A stretch of 64,000 bases of DNA from the NCBI RefSeq assembly GCF_905147365.1, contig NC_056420.1:9248001-9312000 (forward strand), written 5' to 3'. The notes beneath the pieces are model-generated. The model was not told where the DNA came from, did not search any database, and saw nothing but the letters and a program-made list of their open reading frames with translations. The number at the start of each line of letters is the position of its first letter. Positions within the stretch are counted from its first letter, which is position 1. Below, piece by piece: positions 11,061-26,500 of this stretch. The position numbers and the translations under genes were made by a program. This DNA is from Aricia agestis. Taxonomy: Eukaryota; Arthropoda; Insecta; Lepidoptera; Lycaenidae.

Positions 11061-14000
11061 ATGGGAGACTCCCTCGACGGGAGTGAAAACGCCCCGGAGG
11101 CGCAAAACGTATCCGTGGTTGATTTTCAAGACTTCGCAAATTACCTTCGCCGAGCTGCAACGGTACTTCTGCCGGAGGATGACATAGTTCCTCCGGCTCT
11201 AAATGCAGCTCTCGAAGACAAAGTGAACCAAGATTGCATAAGGAAATTCATCTCAGATCCCCAAGTGTCCTCTCTGTATGTGCAGCGGTTTTCGCTAAAA
11301 GGTAATCTACCCGAAATCGATTTTATGACGTCGCTTTACTTTACACTACTAGTATTCTGCAGTGTACAGCCATGCATTTCTTTTAAATTTCCTATAAATA
11401 TTTTGTCAACAATATTATTTTTAGATGATTAAGAGAAATCATGGTACCATTTTGCAGTACAATAAGCCAATATCTCATAAAATTTTACTTACTACAAAAA
11501 AAATTGGTTTTATAACATTTTTTCTTTTGCAGAAGATGACAGTGAACAACCCACAGAAGGCGAGGAGGAGAAAGAAGCTGTTACCTATCAGATCAGCACT
11601 GAGGTATACATTTATTTTACTTAAAATAAAAAAAAAGTAGTCCGGCCGAAAACTTATATCTACATTTTATTATTTTAGGTTCACTTCACATCTCCCCGAG
11701 TGGCAGCTTTTGTGTGCATCAAGAGAGGGATTGTTATTGAAGCTGACAAGTCCATCCATAGTCAGCTCCGACTTATCAATCTGTCGGATGGCTCTCCCTA
11801 TGAGACCCTTCATGCTTTCATCAGCAAGACTATGGCACCTTTCTTCAAAAGCTATGTGAAGGAAAGTGGAAGGGCTGACAGGTAATTAGAAAAAAAAAAC
11901 TTAATCCTACATTCAATTTAAATTCACTGATATTAATGTAAAACAAAAATTTTAAACTTTATGAAATTAATCTGCCATAGTATAATTATAGACTTAATTC
12001 ATCAAGCCCCATAGTCACCGGTGATTGAGACACAATAGAAATTCTATTGTGTCTTGTTTTTCCACGATCGACCAGTTAAATTAGGTGAAAATATAATTTT
12101 CACAAACTCACTAACTACTTTTATTCCCTCAGGGATGGTGACAAAATGGCTCCTTCTGTTGAGAAGAAAATTGCAGAGCTTGAAATGGGCCTGCTCCACC
12201 TTCAGCAGAATATTGACATTCCGGAGATCACCTTACCTGTTCATCCCCTTGTTGCTGCTGTCATCAAAAGGTAGAAAGAATGAATGAAGAAGATTCTGAA
12301 ACAGTTGCTATCCAAAGTGTACATACATACCTAGACTACTATTTTATGAAACTTAGTTGTGGTTTTGTATTTCTCATTTAATCTTCTCGGTCTTCTATCA
12401 CACTACATAATGACATTAATATCCATACCTCCATACTCACTAATATTATAAATGCGAAAGTGTGTCTGTTACCTCTTCACGCCCAAACCGTTGAACCGAT
12501 TTTGACTGCAAACCGATAATGGTTTGCATAACAACAGCTGTACATATATTAATTTAAGTCAGGTTATGTTTTTAACTTTATATTATCTTATAGGGCTGCT
12601 GACGAGGGGCGAAAGCCTCGTGTGTCAGACTTTGGTGACAAAGTGGAAGACTCCACATTCCTCAATCAACTGCAGAATGGTGTCAATCGCTGGATCAAAG
12701 AAATACAAAAAGTGACCAAACTAGACCGAGACCCATCTAATGGTACTGCGCTGCAAGAAATCTCATTCTGGCTGAATCTTGAAAGGGCCTTACATCGCAT
12801 CCAAGAGAAGAGAGAAAGCATTGAGGTATTGAAATAATGTTTGACAATCATATATTTTGTGAAGTATATACGTGGGAGAGCCGTACTTCGGCAGGAATGG
12901 GCCGGCTTGACCGGAGAAATACCATGTTCTTACAGAAAACCGGCCTGAAACAGAACGCTTGCGCTGTGTTTCGCCGAGTGAGTGAGTTTACCGGAGGCCC
13001 AATCCCCTACCCTAATCCCTTCCCTACCCTCCCCTTTTTTTTTTTTTTTTTAAAGAAGGCAGGTCACAGCCCTGACGTCACTGCGACCCATGAGGATCTA
13101 TTGTGACTCCTTCGCACTAGTTACCCTCCCCTATTCCCTTCCCTTCCCATTCCTACCCTCCCCTATTACCCTATTCCCTCTTAAAAAGCCGGCAGCGATG
13201 GAAGTTGCTTTCCATCAGGTGACCCGTTTGCTCGTTTGCCCCCTTATTTCATAAAAAAAAAAGTACATACCTTTTAAGAGTTTTAACCTTTTTGCTGCAA
13301 CCACATCAGCAAAAGACTTTACCAATAAAACATTCATGTTTCTATACATACACAATATATTTCAGGTTGCTCTTACCTTGGATATCCTCAAATATGGCAA
13401 GAGATTTCATGCAACGGTATCATTTGATACTGATACTGGGCTGAAACAAGCTTTGGCAACTGTATCGGATTACAACCCACTCATGAAAGACTTTCCCATC
13501 AATGATCTACTCAGCGCTACTGAACTGGAGCGAATACGGTAAATTTATTTAATAAATATACATATCATTTAATATAATGAAAATAAGATAATTCTCATAT
13601 TTTCAATTTTGAATAAAGAAATCATAAAAATTGATATTTTTAGGGTTCTGTACCCAAAGGGTAAAAGCGGGACCCTATTACTAAGACTTTGTTGTCTGTC
13701 TATCTGTCTGTCTGTCGCCAGGCTGTAACTCAAGAACCGCTATAGCTAGACATCTGAAATTTTAACAGATTGTGTATATCTGTTGCCGCTATAACAACAA
13801 ATACTAAAAACAAAATAATATTTAAGGGGGGCTCCCATACAACAAACATGATTTTTTGGCCTATTTTGCTCGATATCAATAATGGCAATTGGTAGGCACT
13901 TGAAATTTTCACAAAGACCTAAAACTATATTATTAATTAATTAATAATTAATAATAATACTTAAATAAAATAAAAACTAATTAACAATTTTTTCTGTATA

Positions 14001-14490
14001 ATGGTACGGAACCCTTCGTGCGCGAGTCCGACTCGCACTTGGCCGATTATTTAACTTTTTTTTTTATTGTTACAGTTTGGCAGTCCAACAAATCTTCTCA
14101 CATCTCCGAAAGATCCGGTCAACCAAATATCCTATACAACGAGGGTTGCGTCTGGTTGAAGCTATATCTCGCGATTTGGGACAACAACTTTTGAAGGTAA
14201 TTTTACCTTTTTTTTTTTCATTTCTTTAACAAATGAAAATAAATAAATTTCAGACCATCAGTCTCTCTCTCTCTGCTCCATCAAACATATTACGGTGACG
14301 TATTTGATGGTTTTTATGTAGTATATTTTGCTGGTGATGATATTTTCTTAAACTTTAATTTTTTTTAGGTACTGGGCACAAGAAGGTTGATGCATATTCC
14401 ATTTGATGATTTTGAGAAAGTAATGACCCAGTGCTTTGAGGTGTTCTCATGTTGGGATGACGAATATGAGAAACTCCAAGGCCTGTTGCG
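11061..14490 (+). CDS. Dhc64C: Dynein heavy chain exons 1-8: N-terminal tail
   Basis: Residues 1-434, the N-terminal tail that dimerises and binds intermediate and light intermediate chains. Exons: 11061-11301, 11533-11603, 11679-11881, 12133-12270, 12594-12825, 13366-13538, 14076-14196, 14369-14490. Exon 2 is acidic (EDDSEQPTEGEEEKEA). All introns are GT-AG. Introns 5, 6 and 8 carry dispersed repeats listed separately. Exon 5 begins directly after a fragment of a Helitron-type repeat. Confidence 0.95.
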
Positions 14491-17400
14491 GTAAATATTA
14501 TTATTTTAAAAATACTATGTGGTTAGGGTTGCCAGGCGTCCAGATAAAGCCGGATACAGTCAGGTTCTTTGATTGTGTGTACAGCCAAAATTAAGAGGAG
14601 TCCGGCTTTTGTAGACCTTTGAATCAATAACTTTATATGAAAATCCTACTAATTGTAGACAGTTTTACACCTAATAAAATTTCTAAGATTCTAAGTACTC
14701 GATAGCAGGACTTTTTTGTAAAAATGTACGGCCAAGTTAGCTGCTTTGTCCGGCTTTTCGGTTTAGCGACCTGGCAACCCTATATGTGGTGGTAGCTATA
14801 ATTGTAGTAGCAAAAAATTGGTACAAGGTTAGCTTAGATTTTGAAAAAATTAAGTCAATAAAAAATACCTAAAATTAAGGAACTATGAACGTACAAAAGT
14901 AATATATCAAAATGAAGTAACGGAATGAATAGGCATGACAGTGCCTATTAATAAAAGTTAAAGGTCTACCAGGACCTGATGGCAAATTTGGATGGCAGAT
15001 TTTCAGAATCAGCCGCTATAGGGACAAAAAAGGATCAAAATGTTTTTTTTTTTTATGAAATAAGGGGGCAAACAAGCAAACAGCTCATCTGATGGAAAGC
15101 AACTTCCGTTGCCCATGGACACTTGCAGCATCAGAAAAGCTGCAGGTATGTTGCCGGCCTTTTAAGAGGGAATAGGGGAGGGTAGGAAAGGAAATAGGAG
15201 AGGGAAGGGAAAAGGGTAGGGGATTGGGCCTCCGGTAAACTCACTCACTTGGCGAAACACAGCGCAAGCGCTGTTTCACGCCGGTTTTCTGTGAGCCCGT
15301 GGTGATTTCTCCGGTCGAGCCGGCCCATTCGTGCCGAATCATGGTTCTCCCATGTCAAATTATCCTGGTATTGCTAGAGTCAATTTCTTTTCTCACCTTT
15401 TGCCATCAGATCCTGGTAGACCTAAAACTTTTTTTAATGAGTTGTCTTTTTTTTAAATGATGGCATGACCCCTTTTTTTTTTAATTGGCATAGTAACCTT
15501 TCACAGAGATATAGTGAAGAAGAAGCGTGACGAGCACCTTAAGATGGTGTGGCGCGTGTCGCCGTCGCACAAGCGGCTGCAGGCGCGCATGGAGCACATG
15601 CGCCGCTTCCGACGACACCACGAGCAGCTGCGGACCGTCATGCTGAGAGTGAGTAGCTCACAAACAGTGTTGTCACATCTACCAACTTTATGGTAGATCT
15701 ACCTATTTCACCGCCCTTCTACCTATCTACCAACTTCGGTATCAAATCTACCTATTTTTCGACATATCATTGTTCACGCACAAATAATAAACGTTACAGA
15801 CTCCTCAGATACCATTTTGGTATAAATTGTACCAAAATGGTATCCAAGTCGTCTTGGTACAATACTTCCTTCAGCAATTATCATTTAAAAACAAAAACAG
15901 AACGCTACTACACGAGCTGCAGCTGCTCTGAGCCGTTCGCTCACTTTTGGAACGCAGATTAGTCTGTAAACGGTCCGAAACTTTACAAGAGTGGTGACAA
16001 CAATACATTAATTGTTTTTTTCGCGAACCGGAACATTTAACATTTTGGAACGAAAAGGCGGATTTACACGGTTCAATCACATTGAAAGCAATTTTGTTAA
16101 AAACTAAGCAATAAAATATTTAATACGTAATAATTAATAATATTATGTACTTACTTAATACGTGTACACTGTACGTAGTACTTGCATTCCACAGAACACT
16201 AATACTCCTACCGGAGATTCAATATGTGACAATGCCATGAAAATAATGAATTTGAAAGCAATATTGAACAGAAATTGCTAAAAAATTTTTGCTGATATGA
16301 GGGTGGTAGATCTACCAATTTTTGGTTTCAACATCTACCTAATTCTACCAATTTTTGGCATGAAATCTACTGATTTTCTAAAATTAGGTGTGACAACACT
16401 GCTCACAAAGGACCTTTTTAGCCATTCGACTATTTGGACAGGCACTCAAATTGGAATAACTTACAACAGATGACATATATTTCAAATGCCTAATTTGTTG
16501 TAAAACGGTTAAATGGTGAGCCTGTGTGCCTGACAGTAACATTGTGGACAATGAATACCCGAGACCGGAACATTTACTAATTATAGCTAATGCAGCAATC
16601 AACTACTATAATAATTAGCAGTTGGTTGGAGCAAAATTTCTTTGGATATAAAAACAGTCTTTAGTACACCGATTACAGATTATTACTGTCGTCCTTTTTA
16701 GCAGTAAGTTATAAGAATTTCTAAATTATAATTTATTTTTATTATTGATATATTTTTAATCGTCTAGGTGCTGCGGCCCCGCGCCGCGCCGGCAGCCGAC
16801 GCAGGCGCCGGCGAGCCGACCCAGCCTCACTCCCTGCCGATGGACGCCGCCGACGCTAACGCCATCGCGGAAGTCAACCTCGCGTACGAGAACGTGAAGG
16901 AGGTGGACTGTCTGGACATCTCGCGCGAGGGCTGCGACGCCTGGGAGGCGGCTGTACGGAGATATGAGGATAGAATTGGTGAATATTGCAACTTGTTTAC
17001 AGCATAGATAATTTCATAAAAAACTTGCACCGAAGCGTGCGTTTCAGCACATTAACATGGATTTAAATCTTAGAAAAGCATTCTAGAGTAAGTACTTATT
17101 AAGGTCTTACTTGCTATAACTTATAAATAATAACTAGCAAGGCTTAAGGTTCGCTTGCACTAGTCTAAGTTGAAGTAACCCCCAATTAAATCAAGACAGA
17201 TTCTTGCCTTTCCTAATATGACAAAGTTATAAAATATCACAGACTGGTGCAAGTAAACCTAAACAAACCTATCTTGTCGTTTCGTAAAACTTTTTTTGGA
17301 TTATATTTAATTTTAATTATGGCTTATTTATTTACCTAAACACCCATCATTGGTTACTAATTTCAATTACGATCTCTTCTAGACCGCGTGGAGACTCGCA

Positions 17401-20400
17401 TCACGGCCCACCTGCGTGATCAGCTCGGCACGGCGAAGAACGCGAACGAGATGTTCCGCATATTCTCGCGGTTCAACGCGCTGTTCGTCAGACCGCATAT
17501 ACGCGGCGCCATACGCGAGTACCAGACGCAACTCATACAACGCGTAAAGGACGATATTGAGGCGCTGCATGAGAAGTTCAAGGTCAGTAGAACTAAGATG
17601 CCAGTATAGTAGCATAAGTTACGAATAAAATACTGATACAGTGGAGTACTCGGCCACATCCTTGACATCAAACTTACTCAATTTAGAGTCAAGTTTAACG
17701 CGCTTGAATCATCACCCGCGTATGCAGCCTCATCAGGTGCTGCATTCTAATGCTACTAGTTATATTAAATGTGTGTATGAGGGAGTCCAAGTGATTACAA
17801 CTTCCACTTTTATTCCTACATTGAAAGTTATTATATTAAGGATCTTTTCAACTTTTATTGTAACTCATTTTAGATGCCACTGAATGCTTTGTAAAATATT
17901 AAAATATAAAAAGTGAGAAAAAGTGTATTTTTCTCTCAGGTTCAATATCCGCAGTCGAAATGCAGCCGCCTCTCGCTCGTGCGCGATCTACCACCAGTCG
18001 CTGGCTCCATCATTTGGGCTAAACAGATCGACCACCAACTTACTGCGTATTTGAAACGAGTCGAAGATGTGCTAGGTAAGCAAATAAAATATGACAACCA
18101 AACTTTTGACATATTTTTCGCCGTTCGCCTACGACGAAGCGAAAAGTAAGTTGTCAGCTTGTTTTGTGTTCTTATTATTTTGTATATTTGTTTTGTCGTA
18201 GTGCCGAAAGTGCTGGTCCAATTCTTAAATTTGAGGTGTTAAGGTGTTAATAGATTTGATAGGGACGGAGTTGTTAAGTTTAGATTTTTATTCCAGGTAA
18301 AGGCTGGGAAAATCATATAGAGGGTCAGAAACTGAAAGCGGATGGTGACAGCTTCCGTTTAAAGTTGGACACTCAGGAAGTCTTTGAGGATTGGGCTCGT
18401 AAGGTAATTTTATCTATCATCTACTTATATACTTGATCCAAAGTGTTTTATTTTTAATCGACCGTTGATCATAAATAGTAGCTCTGTGCAACATTGAAAG
18501 AATTTATTCTCTGGAAAAATAGACAAAGATTAATAAAATCCACAGACATAGATCAAGGTATATACCGCATGTCCCTCAATTTGTATGAAAACGAGCGTGC
18601 CACTTTTTTCCTACTGTGACGTACCGATGATAAGAAACGTGTCCATTATCTATGCCAACGTTTCTATTCGAATTTCTACAGCTCAATACGGCACAATTAG
18701 GCATTTTTTAAATTCCGTGACGTCTGATTCCGATAACGGTGGAGCGCAGACTAAAGAATAGACTTTCGAAAGACGAGTGTTGCTCGTCGTTGGGGAACGT
18801 GTGATGGCACGCGAAGTACATACATACACATGCGGTATCTGTAAGCATTTTTATTCTAATGCATTTCCACCGTGGTCATGCTGAGACTGTAGAAAAGACA
18901 TACGATCGGCACTGGCGGCGTAAAGGGGGGGCGGCGGGGGCGGTCCGCCCCGGGTACCAAGTACCAAGGGGTGACAACTCACTCGCGCAGCTTAGGGTCA
19001 ATTTATAGAGTACTCTAGCGCCGAGTCGAATCGCATCGAAGCGAATTATCGAAACTGAGTATAACAGTTTCAAGGCGCCTGCGCTCAGTTTAAGATATTT
19101 TTGTAAGCACGTTTAGTATTTGTCATTTTATTAAGCCCCGACAAAAAAGAGGGGTGTTATAATTTTGAGGGTGCTTAAGAGGGCGATTAATGCAAAAAAT
19201 CAAACATCGTCCTTCTCTCTTCACATTTACGCCCGTCTTTCATATACCAGGTGAAAAAGGAGGACGCAGAATCATTGCCAAGTTAGTTTTTTTTCTTAAT
19301 AACTCGATAAATATACAACATTTTAAAAATCCGCCAGGTCAGTGTCTCAATGATAGAGTTTAATACAATGTGTTAAAATATTAACTTTGTTTAATGCACG
19401 GTTACGGCAATATATGAAAAATTCGTGAAAATTATATGCATTTTTGTGATTTTTTCATTTTAACATAACATGTTTTCGTTCAGATCAAATTCTTGGAAAT
19501 CTATGTTTAAAAAACGAATCAGTTCAGGGCTTATTTTCAAGTATAAAAATGAATTATAAAATCGACAATTTTGGGTTAGTCGCCCCCTTAATAGAAAGCC
19601 GCCCCAGGTGCCAAACTATGCTACGCCGCCACTGACGATCGGTACTATATTTGTTGAGCTAATGATTATTTACTGTCCGATATAGGTACAGCAACGTAAC
19701 TTAGGCGTATCGGGACGTATATTCGCTATCGAGTCTGTGCGCGCCCGCTCCAGCAAGAACTCGTCTATACTCAAACTGAAAGTCAACTTCTTACCGGAGA
19801 TCATTACTCTGTACAAGGAGGTCCGCAATCTGAAGAATTTGGGCTTCAGGTAAGAAAAAAGATAGATATATATTGTAAGTTTTAATAGCAATAGCAGCAC
19901 TAGAGCGCATTATGCGGCATAATGCTCAACGTTGAGTGTTTCAACTACGGCAACGCTTCGCACAAACAAGCCCTTCTGAATAAACTAATTCACGTTTCAA
20001 ATATACTTAAGCATACTTCGCCACTGAGTCGCATTATAATCTGCATGCCATTCTAGGACGCCATAGAACCGCCCATAGGCTGCATAGACTAGTGACTTCT
20101 CGCCTTTTTATATCGCCCAATTTTATTGCTAAAGCAGATTATATCAACTTACACAGACGCACTGAAAATGCAATATAGGAATATACTCATAAGAAAAACA
20201 TTTTTTTAATAAGATATTAACAGTTATGTTATTGAAATTCATATTTTTTTTATTTTCAGAGTACCCCTTGCTATTGTGAACAAAGCGCATCAAGCCAACC
20301 AGCTATACCCATTCGCTATCTCGCTCATCGAAAGCGTCCGTACTTATGAGCGTACTCTCGAGAAGGTATGTTTTGTTAATAAATAAGTTTACAATTTGCG

Positions 20401-23400
20401 AAACATTGTCTGATCTTTGAGTCAAGTCTTCTGTGAAGCACAATATACTGTTTGTAGTAACATGACGTGTTAAAACATTGAAACTAAATACAGTTCAACT
20501 ATAAATTGTATATCTTTTGTATATCTTATCAGAAGGTTTGGCTTCCTCAACTAAAGACGTGTCAATGCACAATGTATAAAAGCAGGTCTTAGAACTATTG
20601 CCACGTCTGATCAGACACTGTTTTGCCACTACACTCCACAGCACGAAAATTCTAGAATTAGACAAACACTAGTTCAACATGATTCACGTAACGTGGATTT
20701 AATATGACATCACTAATGCAAATTCTAATTTATGCAGCTAAATAATAGGAACCATACTAAGGTAGTTAATTTGTAAGCTGCATGTTTGCCGATAGGGCGG
20801 GCTTATGTCGTTTGGTTTCAGCTTTATAATTCATGTTGAAATATTAGCCATGGTACTCATTTTTGGAGATAGAGTATATTCATTATTCATAGTTGCTGTC
20901 TTCAAAAGTGAAAGTGGCGTAAATATTAAGTTTTGTTTGTATGATATAGTTTTATTTATTTCAAGGAGATGCTTTTAGCTTTTGTTTTTTAATCATCTGT
21001 TAAATTTTTTGTGTATCTGTTATTCATTTTGATATTGATGTTTTGATGTATTTATTAGAAGAAATTTAGAATTACAATCATGAGTCAGGTAACATAGCGT
21101 AAAAATGTAAAATAAGGCAATCATTTTTGTTTTAAGATGGGGCCTTTTTAGCATAGCTTTATCAAGGGAATTCCTCCGCTGCCGGCGCCGGTTGCCAAAC
21201 TGGCTGCCGGCGCCGTATTCCGAAATTTGCCGAAGTCACGCGATGTCTGCCGGCGCCTATTCGGCAAACATCGTTAGTCAAAATATGTCATAATAATTAT
21301 CAAACACATAATATTCAGTCTTGAGCCGCTAGGTATATTAACTTTAGGGTCTTGAGCTAAAGGACTATGAAAAGTACCAAAGACCTATACCTAGTTAGCC
21401 CCTACCTAGACCTAGTTTCTTATGTCAATGAAAGTACCAATAAGGTCATAATGTGAGAATGCATATTTTTTATGGTAGTGATGATGATGATGATTAATGT
21501 GATCTGCATTCTGCATAGAAACATATAAGTACCTTTGCGCTGAAACTCTCAAACATAGTATTATTGTATAAGGAGTCCGAATTCTGTTCAGTACCTTCGG
21601 AACCGTGGTATACTGTAGTGCAAAATCTTACTTTTTGGTAGCATTTGATCAAAATGCATCACAAAAAACTAAAATATCCACAGCCGAACATGATATAACC
21701 TCCACCTTTGGAAGTCGGTTAAAAAGTCGAATATTTGAGGTTATATTTCTTTACCGGCACTGGAACCTAGCGTTTTACGCATTTTCACCGGTTCCCATTT
21801 TGAGTGCCGGCGCCGGCAGCCGTTGTTTTATATCTCGGCTGCCGGCAGTATACTTACCGCCGGTTCCCATTACTGATATTTTTGGCAGTCGGCGCCGGCA
21901 GCGGAGGCACTCCCTTATTAATAACAATGTTTACCTTATGCCTATGCAAATCTATTTTGTAGCCTTTGTCTGTTATACTGCAAAAGCCACTTTACAGACA
22001 GTGGCAGACATGGCATTCGTATTAGCGTATGGTAATGGGCATTGTCCAAAAAAAATCACATGTACTTTTTATATTTTTTTTTCGTTAAAATAGGGTATTT
22101 TAAGAATATAAATTAAATAATTTTGAAATTCATTGGCTAGTTTTTTCTCAATAAATTTTTAAAGTTCCGCTCTGACGTCATCATCGGCGGCCAATAATTG
22201 ACCTCTGCAGTATGTTTTTTCCTTTCAATCTTATTTATAATGGCTGGTTCGTCAAATGCAAGTTCTCATTAGATGAAAGCTGATACGAGAAGCCTACCAA
22301 AAGTTCGAAACGTAATGTTGGTCGAATTTATTGCTAATTTAACGCCATTGAAGGTCAAACAAAGGTTAAACATATTTGTTCAAAAATATAAGTAACTAAT
22401 GGGTATTTTTTTCGTTTATATACAGAAAAACGATCACTGACCTTATTCCTCGAAATGTTTTTGTAATGAGCAAAATTAAAAAAAAATTGACAATCCCCAT
22501 TGGTAAATGTTTTTATGAAAAAGAATATTATTGCCCTTCTAACGTAACACCGTCTACATTAGTGCAACAATGACGTCACTATGTAGGTCTCATACTGTAA
22601 TTAACGTTTTCAGATCCGAGACAAGGCGTCCATAATACCACTGGTGGCGGGCTTGCGTCGCGACGTACTGTTCCAAGTATCCGAAGGAATGGCGCTCGTT
22701 TGGGAGTCCTATAAACTCGATCCGTACGTGCAAAAGCTGAGCGAAGTGGTACTACTATTCCAAGAGAAGGTAAAATAAAACTTTGTTATCGATTTATTAT
22801 TTTAGTGTTGGTATTTATAGCAAATAATAGTAAAATTACTGAAGTATGATGATAATGATAAATGAAACTTTTTGTGTTTTCTTTTACATCTTACATTTCT
22901 CCAATAAAAATAAATGCAAACACTAGTTTGACAAAATGCACCTATGAGTTCGCTCTTTATTTTGGGACAATTTTGAACATGACGAAATGACTGAATGAGA
23001 TATTTACATACTTACATTAAATTTTCCTCTGCGAAAACCGAATATAAATGCTGTAACGTGAGTGTTCATTTTCTGTAAGTAACACTTTTTAGTTACATAC
23101 TTAAAAAAACATTATAACACGTCAGGTGGAAGATCTCCTAGCGGTAGAAGAACAGATATCCGTCGACGCTCGTTCGCTCGAGACGTGCCCGTACTCCGCG
23201 CAGAGTCTAGCGGACATTCTGAGCCGTCTGCAACGGGCTATTGACGACCTGTCTTTGAGGCAGTACAGCAATCTACATCTATGGGTGCAGCGGCTTGATG
23301 AGGAGGTGAGGAACTTTAAATTGATAGGTCAGAGCTTGGGTGTTTACTGCTTAGGTCTAGAGGTTGCTTTTAATGGAACTCGGCCATTTTGGTTCGTTCA

Positions 23401-23491
23401 AATGACTTTTACGTTTCGTATCAAACTATAAAAGCAGAATACATGTAAAAAAATTAACAATCTATACTAATATTATAAATGCGAAAGTATC

Positions 23492-23522
<31 letters not shown>

Positions 23523-26500
23523 CGCTTTCACGCCAAAACTACCGAACCGATTGTAATGAAATTTTGTATACAAATAGTCTAAAGCCTGAGAAAGGACATA
23601 GGCTACTTTTTTACTGGAAAAAAGGGTTGTAAGGGGGTGAAAATACGAAAATTTGTTCAAATTAAGTTAGTTCCAAAAATTCATACTAGATGGCGCCGTG
23701 CGTCTCTTACATCGCGCTAACGCTTGCCCAACATATTTCTATAAGAGGTGGTATCATCATATATTGGAGTTTCGTTTTTTTTTTCGATTGTTATTTCTTT
23801 TTTACGTTATTTAATAAGTCAGTACTTTATATTATATACAGTGACGTAACCTTAAACCTATCAATGATAAATAGTATGTGGGTAAAGTTGTGTAATTGGG
23901 GGGCTAAATAAGCTTTAAAATTTGGCATAATTAATAATATATAAAGTTTAATTTTAAAAAATGAAATATTATGTGCACACTGCACAGCTGTTTTGATTTA
24001 AGGGGTACCAGGGTTTTTTTTATAAAAGCTTTTGACACCAATTTTGTTGACATCGCGCGCTATAAACTGAAGTCCACGCGGACGAAGTCGCGGGCAACAG
24101 CTAGTTACAATTTATAAAACTGGCTACCAAAAAAAAAAAAAATAATAATAATAATAATAAAATTTTGAAAAGTGACATAATGTCACAACGAACAAAGATG
24201 TATTTAATGGACTTAAAAAAATTTAAAAACGGTCAATTTAGTTTTGTTCCAATAAAATGATATTCTTTCTTTTTCCAATTAGGTCGAGAAGAGCCTTGCT
24301 GCTCGTCTGGAGGCCGGGATCGAAGCGTGGACCGCCGCTCTGCTCGGCAAAGCTAATGAGCTCGATCTGTCTATGGACACCTACTCCCCGGCAGAACCTA
24401 CGCACAAACCCGGTGGAGAACCACAGGTAAAAATCTTTGACTATAATATCATGAAATCATACTTATTACTTTATAAAGATTTTAATTAAGTGAGTCTTAA
24501 CACGCCCATGTAGTTACAATGATACAGCCATTCCATCTTACTTAACTTATTTTTTTTTTTTATTTAAAATAAAACTCATATTTTAAGTAAAATAAAATAA
24601 TAACATTTGTGGCCTAACAAATTGCAAATAACAAGTCTTTGCACACGGCAGGACTGCACGGCAGTCCTGCCGTGAATGGGCCGCTTTAAACACGTAAAAG
24701 AAAAACAAATTTTAAAAATATATTTGAAAATCGAATTGGAACACATTTTTTTTTTATCTCCGTGTGTACAGATCGCGCGCGTGGTCCACGAGGTGCGCAT
24801 CACCAACCAGCAGATGTATCTCTTCCCGTCGTTGGAGGAGGCGCGATTCCAGCTTATGCGCCAGATGTTCGCCTGGCAGGCCGTTGTTACTAGCCAGCAC
24901 CGCCTGCAGAGCACCCGGTATGTGAGAGATAAATTATAGGTGGAATGGAGCTACGTTATCTGAACGGGCTATATTAAATCAATATTAGTTGTGTCCGGCT
25001 CAGTTGGTCTTGACATATTACGACTAAATTACAAAGATCCTCTATCCGCCCATTCAATCATGCAAAATAGCACACACATTACAATATAATAATATTATTA
25101 TAACGTAATTATTTAATTAGATACGTAAAAAATCACACGTTTATTTATATGACTTTTATTATACGTTTTGATAATAATCTTATATATAAAATTCTCGTGT
25201 CACAATATTAGGCCGCGTACTCCTCCGAAACGGCTTTACTGATTTTAACCAAATTTTATCTGCATATTCAGTGGGTCTGAGAATCGGCTACTGGGTACTT
25301 TTTATATTGCAATAAGAGCATTTGTTGAATAAATAATAGTAAATTATTACAGGTAATATGTCTTTCGTTTCTGTCAAGTAACATCGTGTCGTAACTTCAG
25401 TGCGTAATTTATTGAAAAATCTATGAAAATACCTCAGCAAACCACAAGAACTATAAACAAAAGTGCAGTGCAAGAACCCGTGAAAAGGATAAGCCATACG
25501 TTTTAACTGTTCACCTGTGATTTCGAGCATAAAACAGTGAAATAAGGACGAAAAGCATATTATATACGTATAGTTTGAATCTACAACACGTCAACGCTTT
25601 CATGCGTCAGATTGACAGCTTACAGACGTCAAATAGACCGACGACTTCCGGTACAGTGACAGTTGACAGGCAGAGCGGCAACCTAAAGATAAAAATACAA
25701 ACCAGCACAGACTAAATAAAAAGTTGCCATCCTCAAACAAGTGATACCAACAAACAAATATGGAAAAATAAATGGAAGATCTTATAAAAGATATCGGCGT
25801 AAAGATGAACGAAACGATAGAAGAAATAAAGAATGAGTTTAAACAGCAAACAGCAATTCTAACGGAAAATTTTGCCAAATCAATGGCACCTACGATTGAG
25901 GAGAAATTGAACCCTTTCTTTGAAGTAAATAAGAAATTACAAGAAGAAGTGAACTTGTTAAAACAGAAAGTTCAACACCTAGAGAAAAGCAATAGGAAAA
26001 ATAATATAATACTCCACGGGATTGATGAAAAGAACAAAAAAGAACAGATTTATTGGACATAGTCTTAGAAGTCCTTAATAAAATGGCAGAACAAGCAGAC
26101 ATCACCAACTTCGACAAATGGGAAATCAGCGAAGTCTATAGACTAGGCAAAAGGAACATAAACAAAACCAGGCCTATCTTGATTAGACTAACCCTGGAAT
26201 GGAGAAAGTACGACATCCTACGAAATAACAAGAAATTTATAACTCCTACTTACGCCACTGAAGATTACCCTCCCGAAGTCTTGCAAACGAGAAAAGAACT
26301 AAAAAGTAAACAGAAGGAAGAAAACGAAAATGAAGAAAACGGAAATGTAGCCATAATCAAATATGATAAACTTATAGTCAAACAAAGGGTAAACCAGAAA
26401 ATTGGCAATGACAAACGGAAGCGGTCTCCATCAAAAACACCATCAAAAAACTATGACCAATCTGGCACCAGTAACACAGCTACAAAAATAAACAAAACTA

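Noticed and set aside
16827..17030. Minus-strand frames opposite GC-rich dynein exons
   Set aside because: Codon bias of the dynein exons leaves antisense frames open; no homology seen.
18541..18840. Possible MITE with ends accgcatgt / acatgcggt in intron 13
   Set aside because: Matching arms are only about 10 bp and no target duplication is visible.
21605..22093. Open frame of 162 codons in intron 15
   Set aside because: Runs through one arm of an inverted-repeat element and low-complexity sequence.
23126..23431. GTG at 23126 as a translation start
   Set aside because: It is the first codon of internal exon 17, preceded by a normal gtcag acceptor.
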